NCBI GenBank assembly: GCA_035772735.1
Contig: JASDFA010000010.1
Span: 34,597,501 to 34,661,500 of the forward strand
From: Datura wrightii
Taxonomy: Eukaryota; Streptophyta; Magnoliopsida; Solanales; Solanaceae
Direction of reading: 5' to 3'
Length of the DNA: 64,000 nt
The translations under genes and the position numbers were made by a program. Positions 22,561 through 31,437 of this stretch are shown piece after piece. The first letter of the stretch is position 1, and every line of letters starts with the position of its first letter. The notes under the pieces are model-generated. The model searched no databases. It was not told the origin of the DNA and saw only the letters and a list, made by a program, of their open reading frames with translations.

Positions 22561-23280
22561 CCCCCGTTCCCTCAAAGATTAAATAAACACAAGGAGGAAG
22601 CGTGTTTTAAAAAGTTCATGGAGGTGCTTAAACAGGTACACATTAATTTACCTGTTGTTGATGTTTTGCAGGGAGTGCCGAAGTACGCAAAATATATCAA
22701 GGACATCGTGGAGAACAAAAGCAGGTTGACGGAGTATGCTACGGTGGCGCTTATGGAGGAGTGCACTTCCCGGATACAAAATAGGTTGCCCACAAAGCTC
22801 AAAGACCCTAGGAGCTTTACAATTCAACTTACAATCGGGCATAGTATCCGAGCTCGGGGATTATGTGATTTGGGAGCGAGCATTAACTTGATGCCGACAT
22901 CGGTATTCAAGAAATTGGGGCTAGGCAGTCCTAGACCGACAACAGTGATCTTGCAACTAACGAATCATTCTTTGGCCAGACCAGATGGCATTGTGGAGGA
23001 CGTGCTGGTGCAAGTGGGCTCCCTTATCTTCCTGGTTGACTTTATTGTGCTGGATTTTGAGCCGGATGCGTAAGTCCCATTTATTTTGGGACGTCCTTTC
23101 TTGGCGTCCCGGGAAGCACTGATCGATGTAGCTGTAGGGAAGCTAACCATGCGGGCACACGACAAGGTAGAGGTATTTGATGTGTACAAGGCCACAAAGC
23201 TTCCGACCGTGTATGAGGAACTCTCAGTGATCAACATGCTTGATCGAGCGAATATTGCTCAGAATGTGGATTCGCGATAG
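22561..23280 (+). pseudogene. pol: Protease region of N1, Athila-type
   Basis: In frame with the end of gag: the linker FPQRLNKHKEEACFKKFMEV, then VPKYAKYIKDIVENK (Athila/Tat pre-protease signature). The aspartic protease active site CDLGASINLMP is at about 22864-22896, and after a TAA at 23071 comes FILGRPFLASREALIDVAVG. The single TAA lies where N2 reads GAA. It would process gag. The active-site Asp is present as Asp-Leu-Gly, the usual form in Athila. The protein stops with DSR at 23280, where N2 reads through. Confidence 0.85.
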
Positions 23281-23436
23281 CCAGTGGGAAAACCACCGGT
23301 GAAGGACCCCCCAAAATTCAAATCGTGGCAAAAAGATCGAAGTGCCACGTTCTTAGTCAATAGGCAGCGATGTAAGCATTACTGGAGTGAGGACGGTAGC
23401 CGAGAGAAGACATCCGTCACCCTAGAGGATGACTAA
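23281..23436 (+). pseudogene. pol: Pol C-terminal tail joined to the protease linker (RT, RNase H and IN deleted)
   Basis: The linker PVGKPPVKDPPKFKSW runs in one frame into SATFLVNRQRCKHYW and then SREKTSVTLEDD and a stop at 23434. The motif F-VN-QR-KHY is the extreme end of Ty3/gypsy integrase. About 4 kb of reverse transcriptase, RNase H and integrase that an autonomous Athila has in between are missing. The conserved post-pol sequence (CAGGCGCTGC, GGGAGGCAACCC) follows. N2 shows the same fusion with an extra small deletion, so the loss is ancestral to the family. Confidence 0.72.
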
Positions 23437-23718
23437 GCTTCAATGACGTCGAGCCGCTACGGTAAACCAGGCGCTGCATGGGAGGCAACCCGTAAAATTG
23501 TTGTAATACTTGAGTAGATTTAGCAGAAGAGAAAAAAAGAAAGAAAAAAAATTTAGAAAAATAAAAATAAAAACAGAAAATGTATTTTATGTGAAACCTA
23601 TGAATTCTAACCAATTTCTTGCTGTGAGATGAATTTCAGGTTAAACGGAGGGCAAAAATGCAACGGATCGCAAAGGAAAAATCAAGGTGAGAAAAATAAT
23701 AAAAAGTGGCAAAACAGT
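23437..23718 (+). other. Post-pol leader with conserved Athila signature
   Basis: No gene. GGTAAACCAGGCGCTGCATG then GGGAGGCAACCC near 23461-23492 is the signature that follows pol in Athila elements. An A-rich run (23521-23582) follows. N2 matches at 48537-48800. Confidence 0.6.
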
Positions 23719-23925
23719 GAGCCTGCGCGATGGCTCCGTGTCACGGAGGAGGGCCTCCGCGTTACCCTCTGTGACACGTTGAGGTTTAATTCTGGAATTT
23801 TTAAAATTCCAGAATACCTCCGCGTTGGATCCGTGTCACAGAGGGGGTGCTCCGCGTTACCCTCCGTGACACGTTGAGGCTTTAAATGCGACGGGTCACA
23901 CCGGGTCGCCGGGTGACCCGCGCGA
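23719..23925 (+). promoter_or_regulatory. Internal CG-rich block with two tandem dyad modules (candidate ORF2 promoter)
   Basis: Unit 1 has arms 23737-23748 and 23767-23778; unit 2 has arms 23832-23843 and 23862-23873. Each has an 18-nt spacer containing CTCCGCG and is followed by TTGA. Between them, GGAATTTTT/AAAATTCC forms a separate inverted pair (23804-23821 region). A GGGTCAC...GTGACCC dyad follows (23892-23920). A weak TTTAAAT lies at 23881. The position before the ORF2 leader suggests a second promoter. N2 keeps the same layout. Confidence 0.55.
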
Positions 23926-24075
23926 AAATACCCCTTTTTAACCCCGAATTCCCTCAATTTTCCCTCATTTCCCACCCCCTATGCAACAAACACCCAAAAA
24001 CTCCCCCTTCCCCAATGTGACACGGACCTAGGCACAAGTTTTCTTTGACTTTTCTTCGATTTCATCGAATTAAAG

Positions 24076-24732
24076 GTATGTTCTCTACTTTCATCTCAAT
24101 TTTTGTCAAATTTTTCGATTCTGAGCATGTAAAGTGAGTAAAACATGCCCTAATAGTAACTTGAGCTTGAATTCATTTAAGTTATTGTTGATTGAGGTTC
24201 GTAGTATCATTTTGATTGTATGAACTAGATAAATACATGCTTGATCGAATTTTGGTGAAATATGTAGCTAGGGTTAGAATTTGATTGCAAAGAAACTAAA
24301 TGTGAGTGAAAATGTGGAAATTATGGGTTGGGTATGTTGGGTAAGGTGAATTGTGTTGTGCTTGTTGTGAATATGCTAAATAAACGATGGATTTTCGGGA
24401 GAATGAAATTGTTGAATTGCATAGAACTTGGTGAGTTGATAGGTTGTGTTAAGAGAAGTTTTTTTTGTTAAGTGATATGTGATGAAATGGTATCGATGGT
24501 GATATTTGGATTAGCTAAACGAAGTCTGAGTAGTACGTAGAATTTATTCCATCGAATTCTCTAAATGCACGAGGCATGTTGTTGTTTTTCTAAATTAGAA
24601 AGTGAGAATTGTCTTGCCGTAATGTCGTAATTGTGGCTAAAGGCTAAGTGTGGGGTGGCCTAGCTTAACCCAACCTTAGTCGAAGCTAATTTTAATTTGA
24701 ATGACATTAGGACTGTCTGTTTGATTTGATAG
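24076..24732 (+). other. Candidate intron before ORF2 (N1)
   Basis: Donor AAAG|GTATGTTC and acceptor TTGATAG|GAACA, 657 nt, T-rich as plant introns are. The ORF2 start codon is five bases after the acceptor. N2 keeps donor, acceptor and ATG in the same places (49167-49836) despite many substitutions between. Splicing is inferred from sequence only. Confidence 0.55.
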
Positions 24733-24737
24733 GAACA

Positions 24738-25956
24738 ATGGCAAGCAGGCAAGACAAAGGAAAGGGCACATCTACATCGGGCGCCGGAAGGAAAAGAATT
24801 ACTGGGAACAGCAGTCCCAGTAGCACCTGCGGTTCCGCACGTCCAACGCCATTAATACGGAACCCGATGGGTGATAGAGGAAGGGAATAAATGGTACACA
24901 AAGCATAAGGAGAGCAAATACTTCCCTGAGGAGCATATTGCAAGGGAGCCGTTGGCATAGGAGTTCCCCAGAATTGTACACCTGATTGATGATGTCGGGC
25001 TTAACTTCATTTTTGAAGAGCCCAAGGAGTGCAATCTCCACCTGATTCGGGAGTTCTATGCCAACTGAAAACCGACACTCCGAAGTCACACCATCAAAAT
25101 AAGGGGGCAGGTAGTCACTTGTGAGCCACATCACCTTAATGCCATTTTGGGGACGTGGGACACAGACGCCCATGTACTTTGGCGGCTGAACATCACTCCA
25201 CCATATGCGGATATCAGATGCACTCTGTGTGGAGCCCATTCTACAGCACGGTGGAGCAGGCATAAGGAGAGGGGCTACCATCAGATGCTGCCCTACTCTC
25301 AAATGAATAGGGAAGCCAGAATTTGGCTTAAGACCGTGTGTTCCTGCCTGATCTCGGGGGTGCACATGACAGATGTCACCCGGGATCGTGTGTGCTTGGT
25401 ATACGCCCTGATGAAAGGGCTGGAGGTTAATGTTGGGGCGGTGATCATCTCCGCTATGAAGAGAGCCCGTTTGCATCAAGGGCATAGGTACGGGTTTGGT
25501 GGCTTGCTGACCACATTCCTGAGGGGCCTAGATGTTGAGGAAGAGGCCCTGGACTGCATCCTGCAGATGGAGAGGCATGCCTTGGACGTCACCAAAACTA
25601 AGGCACCTGACACCACTCACGAGACAGTTCTCACATTAGCCGAGCGACATGCTTGGGATGATCAGTATATGGCCCCCATGTTCGGGATGCAGATGCTACA
25701 GTTGCGCATAGGCGGGAGGCCAGCAATAGAAGATGAGCTGTGGCAGCTAGAGTTGGACTACCCCTTCGGCGAAAATGCCAGGGCTCTATGCCGAGTGGGG
25801 CTAGCTTTTGTGGAGCCCATAGATGATGATGCCCCCACAGACGAGGAGACACGCCGCGATGACTCATATGTTGATTCAGGTGAGGATAGTGGGGGTGATT
25901 CGGATATGGGGGACGAGGCAACCGCACCTGACAAAGAAGTGGAATACTTCGATTAA
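24738..25956 (+). pseudogene. ORF2: plant-transposon-protein-like ORF of N1, broken in its first third
   Basis: ATG 24738 opens a basic N-terminus (MASRQDKGKGTSTSG). A frameshift occurs by about residue 25, then TAA near 24854 and TAG near 24958 (both also in N2), then TGA for Trp near 25067 (Trp kept in N2). From 25147 it is open for 269 codons: ITPPYADIRCTLCG, LPYSQMNREARIWLKTVCS, RVCLVYALMKG, HQGHRYGFGGLL, then DELWQLELDYPFG and a strongly acidic tail ending EVEYFD. From memory it resembles the family annotated as putative plant transposon protein (Transposase_32). Its role is unknown; it occupies the place of the env-like ORF of some Athila elements but shows no membrane segment. Confidence 0.7.
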
Positions 25957-27740
25957 TCAGGGAGTTTCACCACCTACTCTTGTGCTATGCTGAATTTTGT
26001 GAACACTGGGGACAGTGTTCGATTTAAGTGTGGGGTGGGAGTAGTTAGGTGCTAGTTGTTTTGTTTATGTTTATGTTTATGTTTTGTTGTTGTGCCTGTG
26101 AAAAATTGTGACCCTGTGATTTTAATGCTTATGTTTTGTATTGTAATTTGGTATTGTAATTAATGTGAAGCTGTTGTGTGCTGTATGGAGTTGTTGTTAT
26201 CTGATTGTGTAAATATTTTTGTTTTATCGAAATTATTGAAATTTTTTTAAAATTTTTTGTGAAATCTTTTTTTTTTATGATTGGGTTTCTCAGCGTTTGT
26301 TTTTGGTGCTTTTATCGAGAATAGTCCCATTGAACCGAAGTCGGAAATAGTGGCCGTTCCCTATGATGGATGGATGACGACCGTCTTAAGAGAAATGTAG
26401 TCGATAGGAGTAGATTTCTTTTGTTCTTTTTAAAATTTTTTCTTTTGTTTGTTTGTATCCCAAACGTGTCGTTACTTTATGGTTTGGAATTCTTGTTGCG
26501 TGTTGTACATGATATTTAGAATGCAAAGGTGATTAGTACAAAAGCATGCAACTTTGTAAACATGTTGTGATACCTAGACCGTAGAGTTCGATTCGGTGTG
26601 ATTGAGGCTTAATGTTTGAATTCTTGTAATTAGCTGATTGGAGAGTCTATGAATATGTCTTGAGTTGAGCATGTGCAATGAGAGTGTGGTGAGGTTTCAA
26701 TTCTTTCATGCTATTGTGAAGTGTCTAGAACTTGCCTGGTGTGTGTACGAAACGAAATGAAGGATGTGTATGGTAGGAAAGGATGTAGGCATTTCTTTGG
26801 TTTAACCGAAAGGTTTTTTTTCATTATCGTACCTACCTTGAATGTACATCCTAGTTAGCCCATTGAGCCTTTAGCCTATTTTTTTCTTTTGTCAAAAAGG
26901 TACAAATCGAGCTTAACCCCTTCTTTTCATTATCCGTGAATTTGATCCAAAACTCTTAAGCGCTCAAGAAAAGAAATTTTCCCACAGTGTCATGGAGTGG
27001 TAATTGTGAAAAGAAAGGAAAAGCGAAAGTGGTGAAAGTAAAGTAAAGGTCAAAGGTGCACTTGCCGAATCTAATAAAATGAAGATGTATAACTAATCTT
27101 TGTTATTAAGTCGAGTGTGCTTAAAGATATGGGAACAAAAAGAAAGAAAGGCTTCAATAAAGGGGAGGATGAAAGAAGAAACAATGCCCATAATGTGGTG
27201 GGATGTATGGAAAAGCGCTTAAGGGTGCTAGTTGCTATTATTGGTTAGCCCAGTTGTACTAGTTCCTTAGATTATATTATAACCCGTTAAGTCCTACGTG
27301 ATCTTACATCACTCATCCTTATATTAGTGGAGCAATACACTAGAGCAAGCTTATGGGTCATGACATGATGCATGTGAATTCTTTGGGAGAGAGAGCGAAA
27401 TTGTGTTCATATGCCCCTGCATATAATGTTTTTGAGATCATATGATTGAAAAGGGGGAAATTCTCTTGTGTTGTGAGGGCACATGCTTGACGAGAGATTT
27501 AATTTCGTGTCGGATGTCTTGATCAGCTGATTTGCATAAGTTTGCCAAAATTGAGAGTCGACTCTTGAGTCTAGGAGGTTTTAATGTGTTGAATGTCATT
27601 GTATTGATGAGACTATGCATGTTTTCTTGATGATTTGCTATGTAAATAATCGGTATAACCGTAGCTTGAATTGTCGAGCCAAAGTAGCTATGATTGGGTG
27701 TCAATTGCATGAGATGTGAGATTATTGTTCGAGGACGAAC
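25957..27740 (+). other. 3' non-coding region of N1
   Basis: No gene. It holds the line GATGGATGGATGACGACCGT (26368), a purine-rich tract (about 26990-27060), and blocks shared with N2 (51062-52482) and, more weakly, with H (3350-4730). Conservation across three copies suggests it matters for the element, perhaps for packaging, but no motif proves this. Confidence 0.6.
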
Positions 27741-27762
27741 AAAGTTTTAAGTGTGGGGTAAG
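27741..27762 (+). other. Polypurine tract of N1
   Basis: AAAGTTTTAAGTGTGGGGTAAG directly before the 3' LTR; the purine-rich GTGTGGGGTAAG would prime plus-strand DNA. The upstream GAGGACGAAC is also usual. Confidence 0.75.
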
Positions 27763-29176
27763 TGATCTTGGGCAGAATTATATGCCCAGGTGATACTCAA
27801 ATGCTTCATTTCGTCTTGTTTATCCATTGATAGTTGTACATTCTCATGTGATTTGTAGTTAAAATGTGAATTTATACTAACCAACATGATTAGTGTTGTT
27901 TTGCAGGAAAAATGTAATTTTAGGAAGCTAAGATGCATGTTGGGAGAAATCGGGAATAGACTCGGAAGCGAGCAGTGGAAGAGGCCAAGGTTATGCAGCA
28001 AATTAAGGGGCTCCGCGATGGAGTCGTGCCACGCTGCCATCGCGGATGCATTCTGCCCCGAATGATAAAAATAGCCTAAGTTCCAGTGAAGGTCCTCATT
28101 GGGACCGTGGAACGTTGGCCAAGCCCCGCGTTGCACGCCGTGGCACGTTGGGCATAATTACCTGGAGGACCGGATTCCAGTGAGGGTCCGCGTTTGTGGC
28201 GTGTCGCGGAGGCAGTGCTCCGCAATGCACTCCGTGACACGTTGCTTGTTATTCCGGGAAAAATTCCCACTAGTATAAATAACACACTTAGGTTTATTTT
28301 TAAACATTCTGACTTGGTTGAGCAAGAACGTGGGTTACAGGCAGTTGAGGGGACGAAAATCTTAGGGTTCTTCTCTATCTCTTTCTCCTTTATTTCAATT
28401 GTTTGTATGATTTACACTCATTTAATGATGTTTAATCCACAAATGAGTGGCTAAATTCACTTCTTGCTGACGTTAAGAACATTTGTAGTGGAATGTAATT
28501 ATTGATCATCTTGGTTTTTCATCTTTTCTTCTATGGTTGTTCTATGAATTCTTGTTCTTACTGCATTAATGTTTGGCAAATATTAATGTATATCTAAAAA
28601 ATCTGGTTTGCGCTCGAAAGAGAAACAAATTGGAAAGTTGTGAATTAATAGGATATCATCTCTTCTTGGTTTGGGAAAATTGAGAATTGATTTACCTTCA
28701 GAATAGAAATATATCTGAAAGTCGTATTAGTCAATTAAGGAATCAGTTTCGTATGGCTAGAACATGAATTTCTTCTTATCACAGAAATGTAGGTGGAAGG
28801 TTTAAGATTCTTAAGTTGGGTTAAATACGAGAGTTTAAATCCATAGACAATAATTCTTGACTAGAAACCGAAGGAAAGATTAACCAATTTGTATCAATAA
28901 ATAGCTTCCTTGCATGTTTGGTTTAGCCTCAACATGCTCATTACTATAGTTCAGACTCAAATTGTACATTTGTTTTAGATTAGTACCAATTAGGAAACAA
29001 ACTCCCAAAATCTTCTTGAAACTGTTGTCTGCATTATTAGAGTTAGAGTTTATTAACACTTAATTAGATTATTACCGTGGTCCAGTCCCTATGGGATCGA
29101 TACTTGTCTACTCTAGCCATTTTACTACTTGTTCGACCACGTGCACTTGCGTGTAGGTATTCCAAACCACCGAACA
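27763..29176 (+). repeat. 3' LTR of N1
   Basis: 1414 bp, the same length as the 5' LTR. Dyad arms at 28200-28211 (one change, GTCGCGG) and 28230-28241, TATA box at 28274-28282. It ends CCGAACA. Confidence 0.96.
28200..28282 (+). promoter_or_regulatory. 12-18-12 dyad and TATA box in the N1 3' LTR
   Basis: The module is the same as at 19863-19945. Arm 1 has A to G at position 8. The spacer 28212-28229 reads CTCCGCAATG where the other LTR has CTCCGCGATG. Confidence 0.6.
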
Positions 29177-29181
29177 TTCCA
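29177..29181 (+). repeat. Target-site duplication TTCCA (right) of N1
   Basis: Matches 19421-19425 exactly. Confidence 0.95.
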
Positions 29182-29990
29182 CAAGTAGGCGACTTAAAAT
29201 AATGGATATTAGTGGAAGCTCATAGCAACAGGTACTCTATACACCCAGGTGCAATCAAGATGTGTCGCGATCTACGAGAAATCTACTTTTGGATGGCATG
29301 AAGAAGGACATTGCAGAATTTGTGGCTAGGTGTCCAAACTACCAACAGGTTAAGGTTGAACATCAGAGACCTAGGGGTATGACTCAAAATCTTAGTATTC
29401 CTACTTGGAAGTGGGAAGAAGTAAATATGGACATCATCACAGGTTTACCTCGCACTCGCCAGTAGCATGACTCAATTTGGGTGGTCAGAGACTGGATGGC
29501 TAAGTTAGCGCACTTCCTGCCAGTTAAGACCACAGATTTAGTAGAGGACTATGCTAGGCTATATATCCGTGAGTTAGTCAAACTTCATGGGGTTCTCTTA
29601 TCGATCATATCAGATAAGGCTACTCAGTTCCCCTCACATTTCTGGAAGTCATTTCAGAAAGGGCTTGGTACTCAAGTCAAGCTCAACAAAGCTTTTATCC
29701 CACAGACAGATGGCCAAGTTGAGCAGATGATTTGGACTTTGAAAGATATCTTGAGGGATTGTCTAATTGATTTCAATGGTAGTTGGGATGATCACCTACC
29801 TCTTATTGAATTTTCATAGAACAATAGCTATCACTCTAGTATTCAGATGACCCCGTTGGAGGTATTACATGGTATGAGGTACATATCTCCTATAGGGTGA
29901 TTTGAGGTTGCTGAAATTACCTTGATAAGACCTGATTTAGTACATGAGGCCATGCAGAAGGTTCAACTTATAAAGGAATGAATGAAAACA
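29182..29990 (+). pseudogene. pol: Integrase of chromovirus A, right of N1
   Basis: Zinc-binding part: SIHPGAIKMCRDLREIYFW, then RCPNYQQVK, where the second zinc Cys is now Tyr. Catalytic core: WKWEEVNMDIITGLP, WMAKLAHFLPV, IISDKATQF and TDGQVEQMIWTL. The three acidic residues (Asp, Asp, Glu) are still coded. Breaks: TGG to TGA after FW, TAG after PRTRQ (29463), TAG at 29817 and more near 29900-29990. It would insert the DNA copy and is now dead. Confidence 0.87.
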
Positions 29991-30473
29991 GTCTAAAGCC
30001 GACAGATATCATATGTGGATGTAAAGAGGAGGGAGTTGGAGTTTGCAATGGATTATTGGGTATACCCAAAGATATCACCTATGAAGGGGGTGACGAGATT
30101 CGAGATGAAAGGAAAGCTAAGCCCTAGGTATATCGACCCTTATAGAATCTTGAGATGCATTGGCAAGGTGGCTTATGAGCTAGAGTTGCCTACGGAGTTA
30201 GCATCGATGCACCCGATCTTCCATGTGTCCTTGTTGAAGAAATCCATCGGTGACACGACCTTAGTAGTGCCTCTAGAGAATGTTGTTGTAAAGGACAGTG
30301 TCTCTTACAAAGAATTTCCAGTTGAAATTCCAGACCGTTAGGTTCATACATTGAGGAACAAGGAGGTTGCTTTAGTAAATGTTTTATGGAGGAACCAACC
30401 AGTTGAGGGAGCTGCATTGGAAGCAGAAGAAGATATGATGGATAACTACCCTTTTTATTCCCTTCCAATTTAG
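29991..30473 (+). pseudogene. pol: Integrase C-terminal and chromodomain region of A
   Basis: VYPKISPMKGVTRFEMKGKL, YIDPYRIL (GPY/F-type), GKVAYELELPTELASMHPIF and HVSLLKKSIGDTTLVVP are followed by a TAG at 30339. The chromodomain end continues (LRNKEVALVNVLWRN, EAEEDMMDNYP) to a stop at 30471. It places A in the chromovirus group. Confidence 0.86.
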
Positions 30474-30719
30474 CTACTACATTAGGTATAAGTCCCTCCT
30501 CTATACTCTATTCAATTCCGTACTCGTCAACTATATTCATGTTTTTAATATTCACCTTAGTCGCATTAACTCAGTTAGTAAGCCCATCTTAGTTCGGAAT
30601 CAGTCACTCCTTTAGAAATCAGTTATTAGTCTATAGTTAGGGATTCTAGTTCTTTACACAGCCTTCAAATATGCTTATTCTACATTCGAGGATGAATGTT
30701 CACAAGGAGGGGGGGATAT

Positions 30720-31437
30720 TATAACACCCCCAAGTCCCTAAGATCAAACTAGGGAACTAAAATGAAGAAAATAGAAAACCTACACCAGGTCATAAAATGA
30801 ATCACGGAGTGACTTGTGTGACTCGACGGGTCATTAAGTGACCAATTGTGTGTGCCTCAATTGGTAAATGTTGGGATTTCCTAGGAACATCGCATGTTGA
30901 GGGCGAGTCATGGTGCCACTTCACGACTGGTCAAGTGAGTCATCTTCTAGAGGGGTGGAAGAAGAGAAAATTCCAGTGAGAACGACGAGTGGCGGAAACG
31001 AGTCATTGTGACACCTAATGAGTTGTTAGCTATCTTATTGGGTGAGATAGATGGTTGAATACTTGAGTTTCAAAGTGTCATAATGTGTGGTGAAATGATT
31101 TGTTAGGATTCATGATGAATCATTAGGTGAAGTAGTCAATTAACCTCTAAAAAGGGGAAAGTTTCCAGTGGCAACAAGGGGAGGCCACGAGTCGTCCAGT
31201 GACCTAACGACTCGTTAGGTCCCTTGTGGTGATAGGCAGTGGGCTTTTAACAGTTCGAATTCTAGGGGCATTTTGTAACTTCCCACCATTTTAATCCCTA
31301 AACTATGACATTTCAAGTATGTTGAGAAGAGAATTAAAGGGGTTGATGGACTTATCCCTCTCATTTTTCTCCCAATCCTCGAATTCAGTATGTCGAAGTT
31401 CCAGGCAGACTTATCAAAGCAAAGCTAGGGCATTCAA
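30720..31437 (+). repeat. Partial 3' LTR of A
   Basis: Begins TATAACACCCCC (TG changed to TA). It aligns with the first 720 bp of 13665-15922 and then breaks off. It includes a 21-bp palindrome, GACCTAACGA-C-TCGTTAGGTC, at 31201-31221. Confidence 0.8.

Larger units (their letters stand above)
19426..29176 (+). mobile_element. N1: complete non-autonomous Athila-type LTR retrotransposon
   Basis: 9751 bp with two 1414-bp LTRs, a tRNA-Asp primer site, a gag-protease region, a pol tail scrap, a candidate internal promoter and intron, ORF2, about 1.8 kb of non-coding DNA and a polypurine tract. It has a perfect TTCCA duplication. It lies in the integrase of A, in the same orientation. No reverse transcriptase, RNase H or integrase core is present in any frame, so retroposition needs enzymes from another Athila element. 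The two LTRs differ at roughly 4-6 percent of positions by eye in the stretches I compared, so the insertion is not recent. Confidence 0.95.
29182..31437 (+). mobile_element. A: right part (integrase, chromodomain, partial 3' LTR)
   Basis: Continues element A after N1: integrase, chromodomain, untranslated tail, a polypurine tract (GGAGGGGGGGA, 30706-30716) and the first 718 bp of the 3' LTR. The LTR ends in mid-sequence at about 31437, where it is joined to the LTR of another element (D). Confidence 0.88.

Noticed and set aside
23719..23878. Regularly spaced repeated dyads that could be mistaken for a CRISPR-like array.
   Set aside because: Only two units, repeats are inverted arms with conserved spacers, and the context is a plant retrotransposon.
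25957..27740. Possible env-like gene after ORF2, as in some Athila elements.
   Set aside because: No open frame above about 90 codons, no signal peptide or membrane segment, and purine-rich non-coding blocks are conserved instead.
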